From Rufibacter roseolus (GTDB lineage Bacteria; Bacteroidota; Bacteroidia; Cytophagales; Hymenobacteraceae): DNA of 64,000 nt. The notes under the pieces were generated by a model. It was not told the origin of the DNA and ran no database searches. It saw nothing but the letters and a program-made list of their open reading frames with translations. Position 1 is the stretch's first letter. Each line of letters opens with the position of its first letter. The stretch spans positions 806,001 through 870,000 of the forward strand of contig NZ_JAFMSU010000002.1 of the NCBI RefSeq assembly GCF_017916365.1, written 5' to 3'. Position numbers and translations under genes: made by a program. Below are positions 8,280 to 16,687 of this stretch, piece after piece.

Positions 8280-9755
8280 ATGAAAATTAATAAAGCTAGA
8301 ATATATACTGTAATCCTGGGAGCGACTCTGGGCTTAGGCGCCTGTAAAGATGATTTCCTGGAGACGGTTCCTTCAAACGCCGTGTCTTACGAGCAGGCGT
8401 TCAGCTCTACGGCTGGGGTGGAGGCTGCTTTGACTGGTATCTACCGGTTAATGCGCGATGCACCGGTGAACTCCGGTTCAACAGCCAGCCATGACAGCTA
8501 CGGTGTGCCGCACTTCAATGAAACCTGGGACGTAATGGGCCAGGATATCATGGCACCCACCAGCTGGTTTGTGTTCCAATACGAGTTGGATAACAAGCTT
8601 CCAACTTACCGCGGTACTTATATGTTATGGGCTACCAACTACGGTATCATTACCAACGCCAATAACATCATTGCCAACGCGGCCAAAGTACCTGGTATGA
8701 CAGAAGCCCAACGTCTGGCCTATGAAGGTGAGGCGAGAGCCCTGCGTGCTTTCGGTTATTTCAACCTGGCCCGGACTTACCAGCATACGTACCTGAAGGA
8801 TCCAAATGCATTGGCCGTACCGTTGGTACTGGAGCAAACAACTGCGCAATCTCAGGGGCAACCCAGAGCCACATTAAAGCAGGTGTATACCCAGATTCTG
8901 GAGGACCTCACCATTGCTGAGCGTGACCTGACCACCGCCAGACCAACCAAAAGCCGCATCAACAAGAATGTAGCCCAAGGTTTGTTGGCCCGCGTTTACC
9001 TGGAGATGGGTGAATGGGCGCAGGCCGCTGATTACGCTGCCAAAGCAAGAGAAGGTTATCCTTTGATGTCACCATCTGTTTGGAAGGAAGGTTTTAACAA
9101 CTACGCCAATAATGAATGGATCTGGGGACTTGCCCAATCAGCTGATCAGCAGGTAGCTTTTGCTTCTTTCTACTCCACTATGGATGGTCGTTACACCACT
9201 GACGCAAAAGGCAACAGAACCTACGTGCGCAGAGGTTATAACAACATCCGGGCGAATGATAAATTCGTTGAGTTGTTTGCTTTGACAGACGCTCGCCGGG
9301 AGTTCCAGGAAGCGGTGGGTACCACCGATGCCAACCGATACACAGTTACTAAATTCAAGGACCTGCCAGACCTGAGTGGTGACTTCGTGCTGATGCGTTC
9401 TGCGGAAATGTACCTGATTGAAGCGGAAGCGAAAGCCCGTTTGGGTCAGGATGCCGATGCTCAGCAATTGGTATTTGCCCTGCGTCAGCAACGTTTCACA
9501 AATCCAGCCGATGCGGTTGCTCCAACCACTACCGGTGCTGAACTGGTGGATGAGATTTGGGTAGAGAGAAGAAAAGAGCTGTACGGCGAAGGTTTCGGGC
9601 TGATGGACATCAAACGTCTGCAGAAGCCTTTGGTACGGGAAGGTAACCACACTGCGGTGTTGGGCACTACCCCTGCTAACAGCGACCTGTTTATTTACAT
9701 GTTCCCGCAACTGGAGATCATCAACAACCCTAACTTCGGGCCTCAAAACCCATAA
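8280..9755 (+). CDS. SusD/RagB-family surface lipoprotein
   Basis: 491 residues. A lipoprotein signal peptide ends in LGLGAC with the lipidated cysteine at residue 22, followed by KDDFLE, an acidic start typical of surface-exposed Bacteroidetes lipoproteins. The TPR-like helical SusD core is evident: LWATNYGIITNANNIIANA, GEARALRAFGYFNLARTYQH, then NVAQGLLARVYLEMGEW. The C-terminal RagB/SusD segment (LMRSAEMYLIEAEAKARLGQ, ELVDEIWVERRKELYGEGFG) is also clear. It forms the hinged lid over the SusC channel and binds the ligand. It is 23 nt downstream of SusC and followed by a strong terminator, so the two form a closed transcription unit. Confidence 0.95.
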   Translation: MKINKARIYTVILGATLGLGACKDDFLETVPSNAVSYEQAFSSTAGVEAALTGIYRLMRDAPVNSGSTASHDSYGVPHFNETWDVMGQDIMAPTSWFVFQYELDNKLPTYRGTYMLWATNYGIITNANNIIANAAKVPGMTEAQRLAYEGEARALRAFGYFNLARTYQHTYLKDPNALAVPLVLEQTTAQSQGQPRATLKQVYTQILEDLTIAERDLTTARPTKSRINKNVAQGLLARVYLEMGEWAQAADYAAKAREGYPLMSPSVWKEGFNNYANNEWIWGLAQSADQQVAFASFYSTMDGRYTTDAKGNRTYVRRGYNNIRANDKFVELFALTDARREFQEAVGTTDANRYTVTKFKDLPDLSGDFVLMRSAEMYLIEAEAKARLGQDADAQQLVFALRQQRFTNPADAVAPTTTGAELVDEIWVERRKELYGEGFGLMDIKRLQKPLVREGNHTAVLGTTPANSDLFIYMFPQLEIINNPNFGPQNP

Positions 9756-10179
9756 GGAAGTTCAGGTTTTATATTCAAGAAGGCTGCTCTGCAAAGGGCA
9801 GCCTTTTTTTGTTTTAATGCTATTTTTCAAAAACAATGGTCAATACGCATGATGGCTTTACCCAATTACCAGCTCTTCTTATAAGCTGCTCTCTCATCGT
9901 TAGTCACCATGCCCTTGGTGTTGCTGGCAATGTTATAGGCAAGGCTAATCTGTACTCAGGAGTGAAATATCCAGATTCATACATATTATCATGGGCCTGG
10001 TCAAGAATTGGTTTCAAGTAGCATTTCTAAAAGATACATTTATTTAAGAAACAAGAAGATTTGTGAAAACCAGGTGCCCTGAGGAAGGGATGGAGGTCAG
10101 AAACAAGGGCAGAAAAGGAAAGCAAATCATAATTGTTTGGAAACAGAAATCCCCCTAACCATCTATAAAAAAACGAACT
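9756..10179. other. Intergenic region after the susCD pair
   Basis: 424 bases. It holds the susD terminator at its left end. The remainder shows no convincing gene or promoter. Confidence 0.5.
9780..9810 (+). terminator. Rho-independent terminator of the susCD operon
   Basis: Stem AAGGCTGC (9780-9787) with GCAGCCTT (9798-9805) around a 10-nt loop, followed by T7 within 9804-9810 and a further T4. Confidence 0.93.
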
Positions 10180-10596
10180 ATGAAATTTACCTCTATCAAA
10201 ACCGGATGGGCCCCTTACTTCATGTTGGTGGCAATGATGTTGCTGCTCACCCAAAGCCTGGTGGCCAAGAATAGTTTTGGCTCCAAGCCTGTTGAAGAAC
10301 CAATTGCAACCGCTAGCTCCACCGGAACCCCGGAGCTTGTTGTAAGCAGGTTATTGAAGCTGTATCCCAATCCCAACTCAACTGATGAGGTAAACATCAA
10401 AGGCTTTACTAAGAATACCTCCGCGGCCATCCTGATCAAGAATGCCATTGGCTACATTGTCATGGACGAGAAAACTTATACCGCCGATGAAAAAGGGGAA
10501 ATCAACCTGAAAATACATTCCCTTCAGCAGGGACATTATTATATCAGCATCAAAATAGACAAGGCCCAGGTCATTAAGAAAATGATCAAAATCTGA
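10180..10596 (+). CDS. Minimal secreted protein made almost only of a T9SS sorting domain
   Basis: 138 residues. A signal peptide occupies about 1-29 (hydrophobic core YFMLVAMMLLLTQSLVA). A ~35-residue linker (SFGSKPVEEPIATASST) follows, and the rest (about 62-138) is a type IX secretion C-terminal domain. The beta-sandwich hallmarks are LKLYPNPNS at the start, IKNAIGYIVMDE, then INLKIHSLQQGHYYISIKID and a basic end, KKMIKI. T9SS substrates normally carry this tail behind a large cargo; here there is no cargo. It may be a truncated remnant, a cell-surface filler protein or a type B-like small substrate. A dispersed-element half-site (AAAAACAGGCTCTAAAC) overlaps the stop. Confidence 0.75.
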   Translation: MKFTSIKTGWAPYFMLVAMMLLLTQSLVAKNSFGSKPVEEPIATASSTGTPELVVSRLLKLYPNPNSTDEVNIKGFTKNTSAAILIKNAIGYIVMDEKTYTADEKGEINLKIHSLQQGHYYISIKIDKAQVIKKMIKI

Positions 10597-10715
10597 AAAA
10601 CAGGCTCTAAACAGATTTTATTAATTTCTGAAAAGAACTATTTAAAAGCCTCTTCCTAAACCTTAACAGATACTAAAGGTGAGCACCAAAAGGGTATTGT
10701 TAGCCCTTGCATTTA

Positions 10716-10746
10716 GGACCTGTTTTTCCAAAATCGGGCTCAAAAC
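10716..10746 (+). repeat. Copy of the dispersed ~30-nt intergenic element
   Basis: GGACCTGTTTTTCC, then AAAATCGGGCTCAAAAC. This is one of the best copies: left arm GGNCTGTTTT and right arm ending CTCAAAAC. It lies between the T9SS-tail gene and the convergent dioxygenase gene. Confidence 0.6.
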
Positions 10747-10775
10747 CAGAGTGAGGAGCAGGCAATTATAGGGCA

Positions 10776-10802
10776 AAAGAAAAGGGAGCCTAAGCTCCCT
10801 TT
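10776..10802 (-). terminator. Terminator of the tryptophan dioxygenase gene
   Basis: Stem AAAGGGAGC/GCTCCCTTT (10782-10802) with a 4-nt loop. On the minus strand the stem is followed by TTTTCTTTT. Confidence 0.8.
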
Positions 10803-10816
10803 ATGAATGTTGAAAT

Positions 10817-11785
10817 TTAGCTCACCTCGCCAATGATGTCGTTCACCCAACCCTTGCCCCAGTTGTCTTTTTCTTCCTGGGTCCAGATCTCCGGGTAGAA
10901 AATGCGCTTCTGGAATTTGGGAGGCAGGTATTTTTGCCAGTTGGTGCCCCCGGTGGCGGCAATTACCTCTGGGTCGCGCTGCAGGTACCGCACCGCCGAT
11001 TTGTAGTGCATGAGGGGCCAGTTCACGTTGACGTTGCTGTCAAGTTCTTTGAGGTGATTGATGAGTTTCTGATTTTGACGCTCTTCTTCAGAAAGCCGCC
11101 TGAAAACAGACCAAACGTTTTTGTGCTGGAATTCCTGGGCATGCTGCATGAGCTCTTTAGAGTACTTCTCCTCAAACTGAAGCAGGGTCAGGGTCTTGGC
11201 GCCGGTGGCCGCCTCTGTGGCGCCTTCTTTCCAGTAGATGCAACCAAACATCTCCTCATGGGTGCTTTGCTGGCCTAGGGCTTCACGCTTGGCTTTGTCA
11301 GTGAGGTTGCGCAGATCAGTAGAGCAGATCTCAATCTTGCGGTACTGCACGCTCTGAAATCCGCTGGCCGGCATAAGCGCCATTCTGAACTTAAGGAACT
11401 CCTTGGGATCCATGCCGTCCACCATCACATCAAAGGAGTCAATTAGGTTCTCAAAGTAACGGTTAATGCGGCCCACCCGCTTAATGAGCATCTGCGCAGT
11501 GGGAGCAGGGTCCTCTCCAATCTGCCGGTATTCATGCAGGCAAAGCTTGAAATAGAGTTCCGTTACCTGGTGGTACATGATGAAGATTTCTTCATCAGGG
11601 ATCTTGGTGCGGGGAGTCTGCAGGCTCAGGAGGGTGTCCAGGTGGATATAGTCCCAGTAGTTGATGAAGTCTGAGTACAGAAGACCTTCAAGGTAAGAAG
11701 CCAGGTCTTGGCCCAGCGGGCTGTATTTCTGTTGGAGGCGCTCCAGCAGTTCCAGAACCTGGGGGGAGAAGGTGCGGTCCGGCAT
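10817..11785 (-). CDS. Tryptophan 2,3-dioxygenase family protein
   Basis: 322 residues, close to the usual ~280-400. The family opens L-tryptophan to N-formylkynurenine using heme and O2, the first step of the kynurenine pathway. The distal-side motif is visible as IMYHQVTELYFK (His72), matching the canonical IxHQxxELWFK. MALMPASGFQSVQYRKIE is the LLPASGFQS motif that shapes the substrate pocket. The C-terminal MHYKSAVRYLQ provides the expected proximal heme-ligand histidine, and TGGTNWQKYL corresponds to the conserved TGGSxGxxYL loop. All key motifs are present, so activity is plausible. No other kynurenine-pathway gene is adjacent. The region just upstream (11786-11985) is shared with the divergent serine dehydratase operon. 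Confidence 0.92.
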   Translation of the reverse strand: MPDRTFSPQVLELLERLQQKYSPLGQDLASYLEGLLYSDFINYWDYIHLDTLLSLQTPRTKIPDEEIFIMYHQVTELYFKLCLHEYRQIGEDPAPTAQMLIKRVGRINRYFENLIDSFDVMVDGMDPKEFLKFRMALMPASGFQSVQYRKIEICSTDLRNLTDKAKREALGQQSTHEEMFGCIYWKEGATEAATGAKTLTLLQFEEKYSKELMQHAQEFQHKNVWSVFRRLSEEERQNQKLINHLKELDSNVNVNWPLMHYKSAVRYLQRDPEVIAATGGTNWQKYLPPKFQKRIFYPEIWTQEEKDNWGKGWVNDIIGEVS

Positions 11786-11977
11786 ATATTATTTTCTGAA
11801 TGTTGTAATTATCTTTCTTTACTTGCGACAAAGAAAGTAAAAGAAATTGGTTTGAACCTTTTCTATACGCAATATGAGGGAAAGCAGGACAACCATTCGG
11901 CTGCTTCCTGCATCTTCCTGAATGAGGTTCCACTTCTGTTTTTTTGGCAGCGGCTGCCTAAGGGTGAACAATATCTT

Positions 11978-11985
11978 TAACTTTG
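11978..11985 (+). promoter_or_regulatory. -7 element of the serine dehydratase/TolC/HlyD/GpsA operon
   Basis: TAACTTTG is an exact TAnnTTTG box. Transcription would begin around 11990, after the in-frame ATG at 11986 and before the ATG at 12010, which supports the latter as the real start. No TTTG is seen 19 bases upstream. A perfect GGCAGC-G-GCTGCC palindrome sits at 11946-11958. Confidence 0.45.
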
Positions 11986-12009
11986 ATGCCGGAAGAAAGC
12001 ACAAAGACA

Positions 12010-12690
12010 ATGGCAGAGAAAAGCAGCATTTTTGATATGATTGGGCCGGTGATGATAGGACCCTCCAGCTCGCACACGGCCGGGGTGGTACGCATTGCGC
12101 GGGCCGCGATAAGGATCCTGGGTTCAGCGCCGGTAGAGGCCACCATCACCTTTTATAACTCCTTTGCCCGCACCTATGAGGGGCACGGCAGTGACCGGGC
12201 CATCCTTGCCGGGCTCCTGGACTATAAAACCGATGACACCCGCATCAAAGAGTCCTTTACCCATGCAGAAGCCAGCGGCCTGAAGTACACCTTCAAATCC
12301 ATCGGGAACGCTTCTACCATGCACCCAAACACCATCAAGCTCAACCTCACGGCTGCTGATGGTAGAACCTGCGAGGTAGTGGGGCAAAGCCGGGGCGGAG
12401 GCGTGATCAGCATTGTGGAGGTGGATGGTTTTCCCTCCAACTTCTCGGCTAACCTGCATACGCTTATCATTGACGCCGATGACGTGACAGGCAGTATCGC
12501 TTTCATCAGCAGCATTATAGCCCATGATGACTGCAACATTGCCACCATGAACGTGTCACGCAAAGGCCGCAATGATGTGGCCCGCCAGTTCATTGAAATG
12601 GACTCGGGGCTGCGCCCCATCTCGCTGGAGTACCTACGGCAGCTGAGTTGGGTCAAGAACGTGATCTATATCCCTAACATTGACTTATAA
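12010..12690 (+). CDS. sdaAB: L-serine dehydratase, iron-sulfur-dependent, beta subunit
   Basis: 226 residues from the ATG at 12010, chosen because homologues begin just before SSIFDMIGPVMIGPSSSHTAG and because of the position of the upstream -7 box. The beta-domain signature (IGPSSSHTAGVVRIARAA) lies in the first 40 residues. A C-terminal ACT-like domain covers about 145-226 (NLHTLIIDADDVTGSIAFIS). The enzyme deaminates L-serine to pyruvate with a 4Fe-4S cluster held mainly by the alpha subunit. That subunit is not encoded here, so it must lie elsewhere in the genome. The stop codon overlaps the start of the TolC gene by one base, indicating translational coupling. Confidence 0.9.
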   Translation: MAEKSSIFDMIGPVMIGPSSSHTAGVVRIARAAIRILGSAPVEATITFYNSFARTYEGHGSDRAILAGLLDYKTDDTRIKESFTHAEASGLKYTFKSIGNASTMHPNTIKLNLTAADGRTCEVVGQSRGGGVISIVEVDGFPSNFSANLHTLIIDADDVTGSIAFISSIIAHDDCNIATMNVSRKGRNDVARQFIEMDSGLRPISLEYLRQLSWVKNVIYIPNIDL

Positions 12691-14153
12691 TGCGACGTTT
12701 TTCTTCCAAATTTCTAGCTTCGCTGGGTTTGGTCATTGGCTGCCATACCTTTTTGGTGGCCCAGACCACCACACCCACAGAAACCGTCTGGAGTTTGCAG
12801 CAGTGCATCCAGGCCGGCCTGCAGAATAACCTGCAGGTAAAGCAGACTGGCCTTTTTGTAGAGCAGGATGCCATTGACGTAAGACAGGCCATGGCCAATT
12901 TCCTGCCTGCGTTCAATGCCAGCGCCTCACACGGCATGAGCTTCGGTTTCTTCAATGACCCCATTACCTATGAGCAGCGTAACGAGTCAAACCGCTCCAG
13001 CAGTTTCTCATTGCAGGCATCGGTGCCGGTTTTCAGCGGTTTGCAGGTCCAGAACACCGTGAAGCGGAACAGGCTTAACCTCAAAGCAACCGAACTGGAG
13101 CTGAAAAAGGCGCAGAATGACCTCATGCTGAATATCGTGACGTCTTACATGAATATTCTGCTGAACCAGGAACTGCTGAAAACAAACCAGGAGCGCTACA
13201 ACCTGACCAAGGCCCAGGCTGAGCGGACCCAAAAGCTTTTTAAAGCTGGCAGTGTGCCGGAAAGCAACGTGCTGGAACTCAATGCCCAGTTGGCCAGCGA
13301 CGAGCTCAACATCATCACGGCACAGAACCAGATTGAAATATCAGAGCTGCAGTTAATTCAGCTGCTTAATTTGGAGAACACGGCGCCTGCTAATTTCGCT
13401 ATTGAGATACCGCAGCTGCCAGATCCGGACCAATCTGTGATCGCATTTGATGCCCAGCAGGTCTATGAGACGGCAGAAAGCATCATGCCGGAGATCAGAA
13501 GCAACCAGTTGCGGGTAGAGAGTGCCTTAAAAACCATTGACATTGCCAAAGGTGCCTATTTCCCAACCCTTAGCCTGGGCGGAAGTGTGAGTACCCGCTA
13601 CTCCAGCGGAACGCCCTTCTTTTTAGTTGGCCCTCTTGAAACCGTAACCCAGACCATTGGGGTGGTACAAGGCACCAACACGCCCGTGATAACCACCTAC
13701 TCAGACAGAACCCGCACTCCCACTAAATATAAGTACATGGACCAGTTGCAGGACAACCTGGGCCAGTATGTAGGGTTGAACCTGAGCATTCCTATCCTCA
13801 ACAGTTTCAGGACCCGCAACAATGTGCAACTTTCCAGAATAGGCCTGAGAAACGCCGAGCTGAACACGGCCATTGCCAGAAACCAGCTTCGGCAGAACAT
13901 TGCGCAGGCTTATACCAACGCCATCAATGCCCAGAAAAGGTTTGTATCTGCCAGAAAGCAGCTGGAGTCTTTTGAGCAATCCTTCAAAAATGCTGAGATA
14001 CGTTTGAACAACGGCCTCATCAATAGCGTGGATTTCAACGTGGCCAGAAACAACTATGTGAAAGCCCAGTCAGACATTATCCAGGCTAAATACGATTACA
14101 TCTTTAGACTCAAGTTCCTTGAATTCTATCAGGGAAAAACGATCACTCTCTAA
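12690..14153 (+). CDS. TolC-family outer-membrane efflux protein
   Basis: 487 residues with a signal peptide (RRFSSKFLASLGLVIGCHTF, cleavage after about 25). Two OEP/TolC repeats of long helices and short strands are visible: WSLQQCIQAGLQNNLQVKQT begins the first and AQQVYETAESIMPEIRSNQL the second. Both have the usual Ala/Asn/Gln-rich helices. The protein would form a trimeric beta-barrel plus periplasmic tunnel for efflux or type I-like secretion. It starts at the ATG overlapping the previous stop (TAATG) and is followed 7 nt later by a matching periplasmic adaptor. No inner-membrane pump follows. Confidence 0.93.
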   Translation: MRRFSSKFLASLGLVIGCHTFLVAQTTTPTETVWSLQQCIQAGLQNNLQVKQTGLFVEQDAIDVRQAMANFLPAFNASASHGMSFGFFNDPITYEQRNESNRSSSFSLQASVPVFSGLQVQNTVKRNRLNLKATELELKKAQNDLMLNIVTSYMNILLNQELLKTNQERYNLTKAQAERTQKLFKAGSVPESNVLELNAQLASDELNIITAQNQIEISELQLIQLLNLENTAPANFAIEIPQLPDPDQSVIAFDAQQVYETAESIMPEIRSNQLRVESALKTIDIAKGAYFPTLSLGGSVSTRYSSGTPFFLVGPLETVTQTIGVVQGTNTPVITTYSDRTRTPTKYKYMDQLQDNLGQYVGLNLSIPILNSFRTRNNVQLSRIGLRNAELNTAIARNQLRQNIAQAYTNAINAQKRFVSARKQLESFEQSFKNAEIRLNNGLINSVDFNVARNNYVKAQSDIIQAKYDYIFRLKFLEFYQGKTITL

Positions 14154-14160
14154 TTGACTC

Positions 14161-15546
14161 ATGGCAAAACGCAAATCGAACAAACTGATTTACATTCTGG
14201 GTGGCTTATTGGTTTTACTTCTGGCAGGGTTGCTGGTAGCCAAAAAGCAGGGTTGGATAGGGAAGAAAGAAGGAATAGAAGTAGCGGTGGCCAAAGCAAA
14301 GGCCGCTAGTATAGTAGAGAAAGTAAGCGCCTCTGGTAAGGTGCAGCCCGAGATTGAAGTAAAGATCAGCCCTGACGTTTCAGGGGAGATAACCGAACTG
14401 TACGTGAAAGAAGGAGACTCAGTGGTAGCTGGTCAGCTGTTGCTCCGTATCCGCCCTGACAACTACCAGGCCATGGTGGAGATGCAGTCTGCCTCGGTAA
14501 ATACGCAGCGCGCCAACCTGGCCCAGGCCAGAGCCCGCCTGAACCAGGCCGTAGCCAACAGCAAGAACATCAGGCAGTCTTATGAGCGTAACCAGAAGCT
14601 GTTTGAGCAGAAGGTAATTTCCCAGTCTGAAATAGATGCTTCCCGGGCCCAGTTTGAGGCCAACCGGGCCGAAGTGGATGCCGCCCGCCAGAGCGTGAGA
14701 GCTGCTGAGTCTACCGTACGCAGCGCCAGCGCCTCCCTGGATGAGTCTCGCAGGAACCTGGAGAAAACCACCATCTATGCGCCCGTAAGTGGAACCGTTT
14801 CCAAGCTGAACGTAGAACGTGGTGAGCGCGTGGTGGGAACCTCACAGATGGCCGGTACCGAGATCATGCGCATCGCTAACCTCAACAACATGGAGATTAG
14901 GGTGAACGTGAACGAGAACGACATCGTGCGCGTGCGCCTGAATGACTCGGCCATTGTGGAGGTGGATTCCTACACCAACACCAACCGCAAGTTCAGAGGC
15001 GTAGTAACGTCCATCGCCAACACTGCAAAAGACGCAGCTTCACTTGAGGCCGTGACAGAGTTTGAGGTAAGAATCAGGTTGTTAAATGAGTCTTACAAAG
15101 ACCTCATTCAGAAAAATGGCCGCACGCCTTTCAGACCGGGTATGACCGCTTCCGTAGACATCATCACTGACCGAAAAAACAATGTTCTGTCGGTTCCGTT
15201 AGCCTCCGTGACTACCCGCGCCAAAGACAAGCCAAAAGATAAAACCGATGGCCCGGAGAACAATTTTACGCAGGAAGACAAGCCGGTAAGACCCGAGGAA
15301 CGTCCGGAAGAAGTGGTGTTCGTGCACGAGGGCGGAAAAGTGAAGATGGTGAAGGTGACCACCGGCATCAGTGACTTTGACAACATAGAGATTTTATCCG
15401 GTTTAAAACTGGGGCAGGAGGTGGTTTCTGGCCCATTCAGAGCGGTTTCCAAACAACTCAAAGATGGTGACCTGGTAACTGTGAAGGATGAAAAATCACT
15501 GAGCCAAAATTTAAAAGAAGATCAACCAGAAGAAGAGGATAACTAA
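14161..15546 (+). CDS. HlyD/RND-type periplasmic adaptor (membrane fusion) protein
   Basis: 461 residues. An N-terminal membrane anchor (LIYILGGLLVLLLAGLLVA, about 10-28) precedes the split lipoyl-like domain (SPDVSGEITELYVKEGDSVV, about 64-83; IYAPVSGTVSKLNVERGERV, about 205-224). Between them lies a long helical hairpin at about 100-200 rich in Ala, Gln and Arg. A beta-barrel domain and a C-terminal membrane-proximal domain with a charged insert (about 350-390) follow. It bridges an inner-membrane transporter to the TolC channel encoded immediately upstream. The insert DKPKDKTDGPENNFTQEDKP is unusual in composition. The next gene, 3 nt away, is gpsA and not a transporter. Confidence 0.93.
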   Translation: MAKRKSNKLIYILGGLLVLLLAGLLVAKKQGWIGKKEGIEVAVAKAKAASIVEKVSASGKVQPEIEVKISPDVSGEITELYVKEGDSVVAGQLLLRIRPDNYQAMVEMQSASVNTQRANLAQARARLNQAVANSKNIRQSYERNQKLFEQKVISQSEIDASRAQFEANRAEVDAARQSVRAAESTVRSASASLDESRRNLEKTTIYAPVSGTVSKLNVERGERVVGTSQMAGTEIMRIANLNNMEIRVNVNENDIVRVRLNDSAIVEVDSYTNTNRKFRGVVTSIANTAKDAASLEAVTEFEVRIRLLNESYKDLIQKNGRTPFRPGMTASVDIITDRKNNVLSVPLASVTTRAKDKPKDKTDGPENNFTQEDKPVRPEERPEEVVFVHEGGKVKMVKVTTGISDFDNIEILSGLKLGQEVVSGPFRAVSKQLKDGDLVTVKDEKSLSQNLKEDQPEEEDN

Positions 15547-15549
15547 GCT

Positions 15550-16548
15550 TTGCAGGAAAGAGAAAGAATTGCCGTGTTAGGCGGCGGAAGCTGGGCAACC
15601 GCCCTGGTGAAGATATTATCAGAAAATAAAACGGATGTAAGTTGGTGGCTCAGGAACCAGGACGATGTGCACCATCTCCAACAGTATGCCCACAACCCCA
15701 GATACCTGAGCGGGGTTAGGTTTGACCTGGAATACGTTCATCCTTCCAGTGACATCCGGGAAACGGTAACTCAGGCAGACTGGGTGATCCTGGCCGTTCC
15801 CGCCGCCTTTGTGAAAGAAGCTTTGTCGCCTTTGGCCCCAGACGCCTTACAAGGCAAAACAGTGGTGTCGGCAGTGAAGGGCATGATCCCGAAGGAGAAC
15901 CTGCTGATCACTGATTTTCTGGAGCAGCATTATGGCGTCCCGCCCGAGCGCCAGTGCGTGATTGCCGGTCCTTGCCACGCCGAAGAAGTAGCCTTGGAAA
16001 AACAGTCTTACCTGACCATCGGATCGGTGGATCTGGACCGCGCCGAGCAGTTCTGCGCCTTGCTCCGGAACCGCTACGTGAAAGCCAATCCGTTGGACGA
16101 CATTGACGGCGTGGAGTACTGCGCGGTTATGAAAAACATCATCGCCCTGGCCTGCGGCATCGCCCACGGCCTTAACTACGGCGACAATTTCCAGGCGGTG
16201 ATGGTATCCAACTCCATGGAGGAGATTGAGCGTTTCCTGGATGCCCTCATGCCCCTGCACCGCGACCTGAAAGGCAGCGCCTATCTGGGCGACTTACTCG
16301 TAACCGCCTATTCGCAGTTCAGCCGGAACCGTACCTTCGGGAATATGATCGGGCGGGGCTATACGGTGAAATCTGCTCAGTTTGAGATGAACATGGTGGC
16401 CGAAGGGTATTACGCCGTGCAAAGCATACATGAACTGAACAAGCGCCTGAAGGTAGATATGCCTATTACCACCGCCGTTTACAATATTCTCTATGAGCGT
16501 ATTTCTCCAGGAGTTGAGATCGAGATCTTAAAGGATAAGTTTAAGTAA
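15550..16548 (+). CDS. gpsA: Glycerol-3-phosphate dehydrogenase (NAD(P)+)
   Basis: 332 residues. It reduces dihydroxyacetone phosphate to sn-glycerol 3-phosphate for phospholipid synthesis in the cytosol. The N-terminal Rossmann motif reads IAVLGGGSWATAL (canonical GxGxWGTAL). VVSAVKGM, AGPCHAEEVA and the catalytic-lysine region VEYCAVMKNIIALACGIAHG are all as expected. The reading frame begins with TTG at 15550, just 3 nt after the HlyD stop; no ATG fits before the Rossmann strand. Co-transcription with the efflux genes is therefore likely, an odd pairing of functions. A perfect terminator follows. Confidence 0.95.
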   Translation: MQERERIAVLGGGSWATALVKILSENKTDVSWWLRNQDDVHHLQQYAHNPRYLSGVRFDLEYVHPSSDIRETVTQADWVILAVPAAFVKEALSPLAPDALQGKTVVSAVKGMIPKENLLITDFLEQHYGVPPERQCVIAGPCHAEEVALEKQSYLTIGSVDLDRAEQFCALLRNRYVKANPLDDIDGVEYCAVMKNIIALACGIAHGLNYGDNFQAVMVSNSMEEIERFLDALMPLHRDLKGSAYLGDLLVTAYSQFSRNRTFGNMIGRGYTVKSAQFEMNMVAEGYYAVQSIHELNKRLKVDMPITTAVYNILYERISPGVEIEILKDKFK

Positions 16549-16597
16549 GCACGACAGCTTTTCCTTAGGAAACTACCCGATATGCATGGTTTAGGAC

Positions 16598-16641
16598 TAA
16601 AACAGAACACCCGCCTCATATGAGGGCGGGTGTTCTGTTTT
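16598..16641. terminator. Long perfect inverted repeat ending gpsA
   Basis: Arms TAAAACAGAACACCCGCC (16598-16615) and GGCGGGTGTTCTGTTTTA (16624-16641), with self-complementary TCATATGA in the centre region. The A- and T-rich ends make it usable in both directions, serving gpsA and the convergent maf gene. Confidence 0.88.
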
Positions 16642-16642
16642 A

Positions 16643-16672
16643 GGGGCTTTTTCTAATAATCGGCCTCAATAC
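16643..16672 (+). repeat. Divergent copy of the dispersed ~30-nt element
   Basis: GGGGCTTTTTCTAATAATC then GGCCTCAATAC. The right arm has drifted (CTCAATAC for CTCAAAAC). It abuts the gpsA terminator. Confidence 0.4.
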
Positions 16673-16687
16673 GGTTTTGAGATTATA

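Noticed and set aside
5107..9755. A polysaccharide utilisation locus
   Set aside because: SusC and SusD are there, but no glycoside hydrolase, polysaccharide lyase or SusR/hybrid regulator is adjacent.
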